From the NCBI RefSeq assembly GCF_964204645.1, contig NC_134028.1, forward strand, positions 308,001 through 372,000: a stretch of 64,000 nucleotides of DNA, given 5' to 3'. The DNA is from Tubulanus polymorphus (Eukaryota > Nemertea > Palaeonemertea > Tubulaniformes > Tubulanidae). This document shows, piece by piece, positions 63,421 to 64,000 of this stretch. Position 1 is the first letter of the stretch. Each line of letters starts with the position of its first letter. Both the position numbers and the translations under genes were made by a program. Below the pieces are notes generated by a model. That model was not told where the DNA came from. It made no database searches and saw only the letters and a program-made list of their open reading frames with translations.

Positions 63421-64000
63421 TTTCAGTCCATCTACTCGAAATCAGTTCAGTTTACCTTAACCTATCATTTCAGATCGAGTCCATCATCTTCAGGAGCATA
63501 AATAGCCAGAAAATTCTTAATCTTTCCACCTATCTATTTGAAATCAGTTCAGTACACCCTAACCCATCAATTAAGATAGAACTCATCATCTTTAGGACCC
63601 TATTTTGCAAGAAAAATCTGTATCTTTCAGTCCATCTACTCGAAATCAGTTCAGTCTACCTTAACCTATCATTTCAGATCGAGTCCATCATCTTCAGGAG
63701 CATAAATAGCCAGAAAATTCTTAATCTTTCCACCTATCTATTTGAAATCAGTTCAATACGCCTTAGCCCATCTTTTCAGATTGAGTGCATCATCTTCAGA
63801 ACCAAAGGCAGCCAGAAAATTCTGATTCTTTCCACCTATCTATTTGAAATCAGTTCAGTACACCCTAACCCATCAATTAAGATAGAATTCATCATCTTTA
63901 GGACCCTATTTTGTAAGAAAAATCTGTATCTTTCAGTCCATCTACTCGAAATCAGTTCAGTCTACCTAAACCTATCATTTCAGATCGAGTCCATCATCTT

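Larger units (their letters stand above)
1..64000 (+). repeat. Satellite array of 102-bp monomers in 204/306-bp higher-order repeats
   Basis: Every part of the window is a copy of a 102-bp monomer in the same orientation. All main monomer types share the opening TCTTTC, the box GAAATCAGTTCA at monomer positions 20-31 and CATCATCTT at positions 64-72. Three types (A, B, C) alternate as A-B-C or A-C. Spacing between the starts of A monomers is 204 or 306 bp almost everywhere; between 57,610 and 63,934 equivalent bases are exactly 62 x 102 bp apart. No inversion, foreign insertion or unique spacer was seen, and both ends lie inside the array. This layout (diverged monomers, near-identical multimers) is that of higher-order satellite DNA in eukaryotes. 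Any centromeric role is inference only. Mis-assembly of copy number cannot be excluded. Confidence 0.97.
57576..64000 (+). other. ATG-initiated open stretch running off the window (at least 2,141 codons)
   Basis: Third copy of the created ATG. The terminal deletion of copies 1 and 2 is absent because the region was replaced by the 2,142-bp duplication, and I see no stop or net length change to the window end, including across the diverged stretch at 62.2-63.4 kb. It could continue. It is still entirely repeat sequence and has no recognised domain. Confidence 0.13.

Noticed and set aside
1-64000. CRISPR array
   Set aside because: There are no short repeats separated by unique spacers; the whole period is repeated and no cas gene is present.
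1-64000. CENP-B box
   Set aside because: The conserved core needs TTCG followed by CGGG at a fixed distance; no CGGG was seen in any monomer type, so a canonical box is absent.
1-64000. Prokaryotic origin with many TTG-start genes
   Set aside because: There are no ribosome-binding sites at consistent spacing, no unique genes and no operon layout; 64 kb of 102-bp head-to-tail repeats is not expected in a bacterial chromosome.

Overview
The whole 64-kb window is one uninterrupted head-to-tail tandem repeat. I see no unique DNA, RNA gene, transposon or conventional gene in it, and the array runs off both edges. This points to a eukaryotic satellite array (pericentromeric, centromeric or other heterochromatin). 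The species cannot be named from the sequence. Base composition is AT-rich: by hand count the three monomer types are about 36, 39 and 33% G+C.

Basic unit: a 102-bp monomer, about 627 of them. Three main types (called A, B and C here) differ from one another at 22-25 of 102 positions, roughly 75-78% identity. They are ordered into higher-order repeats (HORs): A-B-C (306 bp) and A-C (204 bp), mixed along the array. Different HOR copies are almost identical, so there is an old layer of monomer divergence under a young layer of homogenised HORs. A fourth, rarer type (B') occurs eight times, always followed by a matching C variant (C'). Chimeric monomers mark recombination points.

Larger scale: blocks of HORs have themselves been duplicated. 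About 0.85-27.5 kb is a tandem duplication with a 13.6-13.9 kb unit, which contains an older 2,345-bp tandem duplication. About 29.6-33.9 kb carries segments repeated at 2,958 bp. About 36.6-44.0 kb is two copies of a 3.7-3.9 kb block. About 42.85-59.7 kb is three copies of a 5.7/5.4 kb block, and the last copy contains a 2,142-bp duplication. The most diverged part is about 62.2-63.4 kb.

Coding: because 102 is a multiple of three and one forward frame of the monomer lacks stops, that frame stays open for kilobases as a 34-residue hydrophobic repeat. I do not think these are genes. They mostly lack an ATG. Monomer differences show no third-codon-position excess (25, 23 and 21 at positions 1, 2 and 3 over the three pairwise comparisons). 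Stops and 1-bp deletions have been copied along with their HORs. The open stretches are listed as 'other', with their breakpoints, because the breaks are good markers of duplication history.
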